A DNA stretch of 64,000 nt from the NCBI RefSeq assembly GCF_027744825.2, contig NC_071334.1, positions 28,163,937 through 28,227,936 on the forward strand. The letters are read 5' to 3'. The position numbers and the translations under genes are program-made. Shown one piece after another: positions 59,241-64,000 of this stretch; the first letter of the stretch is position 1; every line of letters starts with the position of its first letter. The notes below the pieces were generated by a model that was not told the origin of the DNA, made no database searches, and saw nothing but the letters and a program-made list of their open reading frames with translations. Source of the DNA: Synchiropus splendidus. Its lineage: Eukaryota; Chordata; Actinopteri; Syngnathiformes; Callionymidae.

Positions 59241-59709
59241 TGTGCTAACGCATTGACGTAAGATGTACGTGGATCATGTGACTTAGTTACGCGCACAGCT
59301 TCCTGTTCTTGGCTTCACAAATAAAGCATGAAAATCAAGTACGTTTATTTGCGATTAAATTGGAAATGTTTAATGTTTTAATTTAAAAATAACAGTGGTC
59401 TGAATGATGTTTGTTCACAGTCGTGTGGAGGGACACTGGTTTATATTTTTGAAAATACATATTTACATTATTGTGGCGGCATTATTGTTGTAATTGTTTT
59501 ATGACTTGTGTCCCGTAACAGACAATTTATTCTAATGGGAGTGTCATTATAACTGTATACTATATTGTAATTGGGTTTAAGTTTGGGTAAGCGTCCTGGT
59601 TTAAGGTCAGCCCTTTGTTTTAGACAGTAAGGTTTAGGGTGAGAGGCTGGAAGAGCATTATGGCAATAAGATACCCGACAAAAAGGTCCTATCAAGGATA
59701 GAAATGCGA

Positions 59710-59712
<3 letters not shown>

Positions 59713-59751
<39 letters not shown>
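59713..59751. repeat. (TG)n microsatellite at the edge of a dispersed repeat
   Basis: About 19 TG units following about 230 bases of sequence related in style to the 34560-35090 repeat ('gtttagggtgag', 'aaaaaggtcct'). Confidence 0.85.
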
Positions 59752-59753
<2 letters not shown>

Positions 59754-59832
59754 CTTGCAATCTCACAAGAATGCTCTCATGGAAAAAAAACTACTTCAAT
59801 CTAACATACATTCACTGTTTTTGAAAACATAA

Positions 59833-59838
59833 TTTAAT
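59833..59838 (-). terminator. Possible hmx3 polyadenylation signal (ATTAAA variant)
   Basis: ATTAAA on the minus strand about 450 bases past the hmx3 stop. I saw no closer canonical AATAAA on that strand, so this is a candidate only. Confidence 0.3.
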
Positions 59839-60288
59839 GAAATAAGAACAATACACACACAATGACAGTACCTGAAAAGAAATAAAAAAGCGGAGGCATT
59901 TTTGGCTCTTTCATGGCTTTGAAAACAACGCACTTTCTCGCAGAATCCCATGATTGTCCCATTCGAAAATAAAATGGGATTTTGGTTTATGGCAAGGGTT
60001 GATACAATGAAGTCAGCAATATTGCACGATATATTAGGAATATTTAAAATGTCCGCAATCGAAGCCACAGACACAAGATACATAGTTACACACTGGTCCT
60101 GTCAAAACTGTTTTCTTTTTAAATATATTCACTATATCGCATGACACAAATAACAGCAGGTGTTTGTTTGAAATAATAATGAAAATAAAACGTGGACGCT
60201 TTTTACAAAATATACAAACTGTGTTTTGTAGTCATTCATATTTCACTCTTGTTAAAAAAAACAGCTCTCACGCGCACGTAGGTTGATG

Positions 60289-61659
<1,371 letters not shown>

Positions 61660-62200
61660 CCCCAGGTATTATCACCATTCAAGAGTACAAGCGCTTCAAA
61701 TACCTCACGGGTGCGGGGGGAAAAAAAAGCCAAGAGTCTAGTATCCAGATGCTGCGTTCAAGATCCGCGCAGGGAGCAGTACAGCCGGCGCTCTGCTGGG
61801 ATGGAGTGATCGGTGAGAGATGCCATCCGAGTTAAAACACGCTCGGCCGCTGTGATTGGACAGGTGCAACAGCAAATGAGAAGTGAGATGAGACGAGGGG
61901 AAAATACCGCACATAAAAAGGCCGCACAAGCGGTTTGGCTTCGGGCTCCACGCGAGCCATTTACCATCAATTAGATTAAGGAGCTAATCTGTTGATGGTG
62001 ATTATTTTTGGGGGGCAATCAACTGCCAGTAAATTGTTTAAACGGCCCTGGATTAACACGCTTCCGCGCGCAAACAGGCTCCAGTAGCGATAGAACTCCA
62101 GTCTAAGAGATGCACCTGACAAGGCAGAGACCTCACTGAAACCTGGCAGTGAGATGAAATGTGCGCGCTTAAGTGAAACAGACAAATGTGGCCTTTGAAG
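61660..62200 (-). promoter_or_regulatory. hmx3 promoter and upstream region
   Basis: Immediately 5' of the hmx3 start codon on the minus strand. It has a CCAAT box (minus strand, about 61855-61860), GC-rich leader DNA near the gene, no convincing TATA box, and a TAAT-bearing inverted repeat at 61964-61998. The transcription start is not determined. Confidence 0.5.
61964..61998. repeat. Inverted repeat with TAAT cores upstream of hmx3
   Basis: Left arm CCATCAATTAGATTA and right arm TAATCTGTTGATGG (complement CCATCAACAGATTA) face each other across a 6-base spacer. The arms match apart from a two-base difference and a one-base length change. Each arm carries TAAT/ATTA homeodomain cores. Confidence 0.8.
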
Positions 62201-64000
62201 TCCAAAATACACATGTGCATAAATGGAATAAATACGAGAGATACTTGGGGGCGCTATATTTGCTTAGTGTGAGCAAACACATTACAATGATCAAATATAA
62301 GGGAAATTAATATTTGCACCCAGTTATTATGTATTAGGTATAAATCTTCATATTGTAATTTCCATTTTAAACTGTATAAAACACATTACTGCAATGGATT
62401 CAAGGAGTATTGTTAGGAGCAACTATAAAATAATCCTGTGCTTTACATGAAACAGACCTTATTTGACTGTGGGACAAAGATATTGTAGATGTTCAGTTCA
62501 CAACCGTGACTATGATTTATAATGCAGTGTCAGATTCCAAATAAAAATCAAGCTCTTTTGCAAAACGGAAGATTTATTTTATTAAACAAACAACAGCTCA
62601 GTAATATCATGCGCACTGCAGTTCAGTGGATTTCTCAGTCCCATGTTAATTGATATTTGAACTCCGTCTTCCACCTGCAGAAAGCAGCGCCATCAGCACC
62701 AGATCCACAGCTCCGTGTAATTTTATTAGACAGGAAGTGCCACAGACGAGACCCAATTGAAAGCTCACCATTTTGCTTTGTACAAAGGGCTGCGTCTAGG
62801 CAGGTGGTCTGACATCAGTCCCGCGGCTGCCATGTATTAGTGGAGGGAAAGTGGTGCTCGTGTGAGCAGCGGGGTCTGGCTCGGATCAGATTGATGATAA
62901 TAGGATGACGATAATAGGCATAGATGTCATGGTTAAGATCCCTGACAGGTGGTTTGACTGATGCGTGCATATTCCTGTCGCACTAATGTTTTCAATTGTC
63001 AGAACGTGGACATTCTGCTTCTAGACATTGCACTGAGCAATAGAAAAAGCAGACTTAATCACCGAACCATGCTTGTGTGGGACTTGTGTACTAATCCAAC
63101 AAATTGAATTTGCTCAACCTGCAAACATGCAGCCTGCTCTGGAGGACTCTCCGGCTCTTTAGGACAAGGCAGTGTTTAGTGAAAAGCTACTTGAATCTGG
63201 CCATAATGAGAGGTCTCATAGCTGTGTTAAAGATGGGGGCGGAGGAAGAGGCTCGGTGCACAATACAAAGTGAAAAGATAGCAGGCTTTTCATCAGATTA
63301 TCCTCATTAGAAGACACATCAGAGGGGATCTGTGAAGGAGGATGACAGCCAATGATGGAGAGAAATACAGCCCAGCTTCCTGTTTTATTTTATCAGCTTC
63401 ATCTAGACGGTGGCTCGATGATTATTAGACCCACAACACGATCTTTGTGTGTAATTATATTAAAGGAGAATTAAAAAAAAAAAAGCACAGTGAAAAAGGA
63501 AACGGGTAGCTAACACGGAAAAAAAGTCGTTTAAATTCAATTCATATACTGGCATCACTTGCGTTGCATTGCATATAACAGCATATAACAGTTGAGCTAT
63601 GCATTGGTAACTGTTTCTACTAAATTAATATTAGTATTATTTTTGTTATTCTACGAAAAAAATGATTAAATAAATGTAAAGCAAAGAAAATACATGGTTG
63701 GCAAAGGAAAAAACACAATTATTAAAAATAATACAATAATTCGAAAAAAGCTGCTTTTGTCAAAGTATGTGTACAATGAAAACATAATGAATGAAAACGT
63801 AATCTTGAAAAGTTGCTTACAAACAGATGTTTATTTCTACATTCGCAAACACATTTTTTAACAATTGCTTCAACAAACTCTAAACATTTAACCCAACATC
63901 ATTTTACAGTATTTAACCCACTATTATCAATTCAATCCTGCATTCTTTCTGTTTATTAAAGAGGAGGCAAAAAAACTGAACAAAACGGATTTCATTGTAT
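62201..64000. other. DNA upstream of hmx3
   Basis: No exon recognised. 62590-62990 is a unique, CNE-like stretch. From about 63460 onward the sequence is AT-rich and featureless. No sign of hmx2 or another homeobox exon. Confidence 0.6.
62590..62990. promoter_or_regulatory. Candidate conserved non-coding element upstream of hmx3
   Basis: About 400 bases of unique sequence with GTTAATTGATATTTG, GTGTAATTTTATTAGACAGG, ACCCAATTGAAAGC and tandem GATGATAATAGGATGACGATAATAGG. No coding frame. It lies about 1 kb upstream of the hmx3 start, where an enhancer would be unsurprising. Confidence 0.4.

Noticed and set aside
59240..60288. Search for hmx2 between bub3 and hmx3
   Set aside because: No homeodomain-like frame or Hmx2 motif on either strand; the interval holds a dispersed repeat, a TG tract and the hmx3 3' UTR.

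Overview
The window reads as nuclear DNA from a ray-finned fish, most likely a teleost. It holds four recognisable vertebrate genes with GT-AG introns, plus the repeats usual in fish: Tc1-like and Tigger-like DNA transposons, hAT-type MITEs, an L2/CR1-clade LINE, and many long (AT)n and (AC)n tracts. The species cannot be named from the sequence. There are no prokaryotic features, CRISPR arrays or rRNA genes, and I recognised no tRNA gene by eye.

Layout. 1-8.2 kb: the last five coding exons of cpxm2 (+), an extracellular carboxypeptidase-like protein without its catalytic Glu. 14.7-18.5 kb: gpr26 (-), an orphan class A GPCR with three coding exons. 18.6-36.7 kb: a gene-poor stretch with a broken L2-type LINE, MITEs and microsatellites, and blocks that look like conserved non-coding elements. 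36.7-48.3 kb: a gene (+) for a predicted 323-aa protein that I read as a NERD-like (nuclease-related) protein; I cannot name it. Its last intron is about 8.3 kb. 48.3-56.7 kb: a second gene-poor stretch with CNE-like blocks. 56.8-59.1 kb: bub3 (-), complete coding sequence. 60.3-61.7 kb: an hmx3-type homeobox gene (-), complete. 61.7-64 kb: hmx3 upstream DNA.

As I recall it, the human 10q26.13 order is HMX3-HMX2-BUB3-GPR26-CPXM2, with the first four genes on one strand and CPXM2 on the other. The window shows that block in mirror image with relative orientations kept, but with no hmx2 between hmx3 and bub3 and with an extra NERD-like gene between bub3 and gpr26. Missing hmx2 and a fairly divergent Hmx3 protein suggest the teleost duplicate lacking hmx2 (the hmx3b type). 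The gene-poor blocks next to a developmental homeobox gene fit a genomic regulatory block in which bub3 and the NERD-like gene could be bystanders. That is inference, because no alignment was possible here.

The least explained items are the NERD-like gene, the CNE-like blocks (including one in its last intron with an uninterrupted 109-codon frame), a 48-bp repeat found twice about 2 kb apart with one mismatch, and a TAAT-bearing inverted repeat upstream of hmx3.
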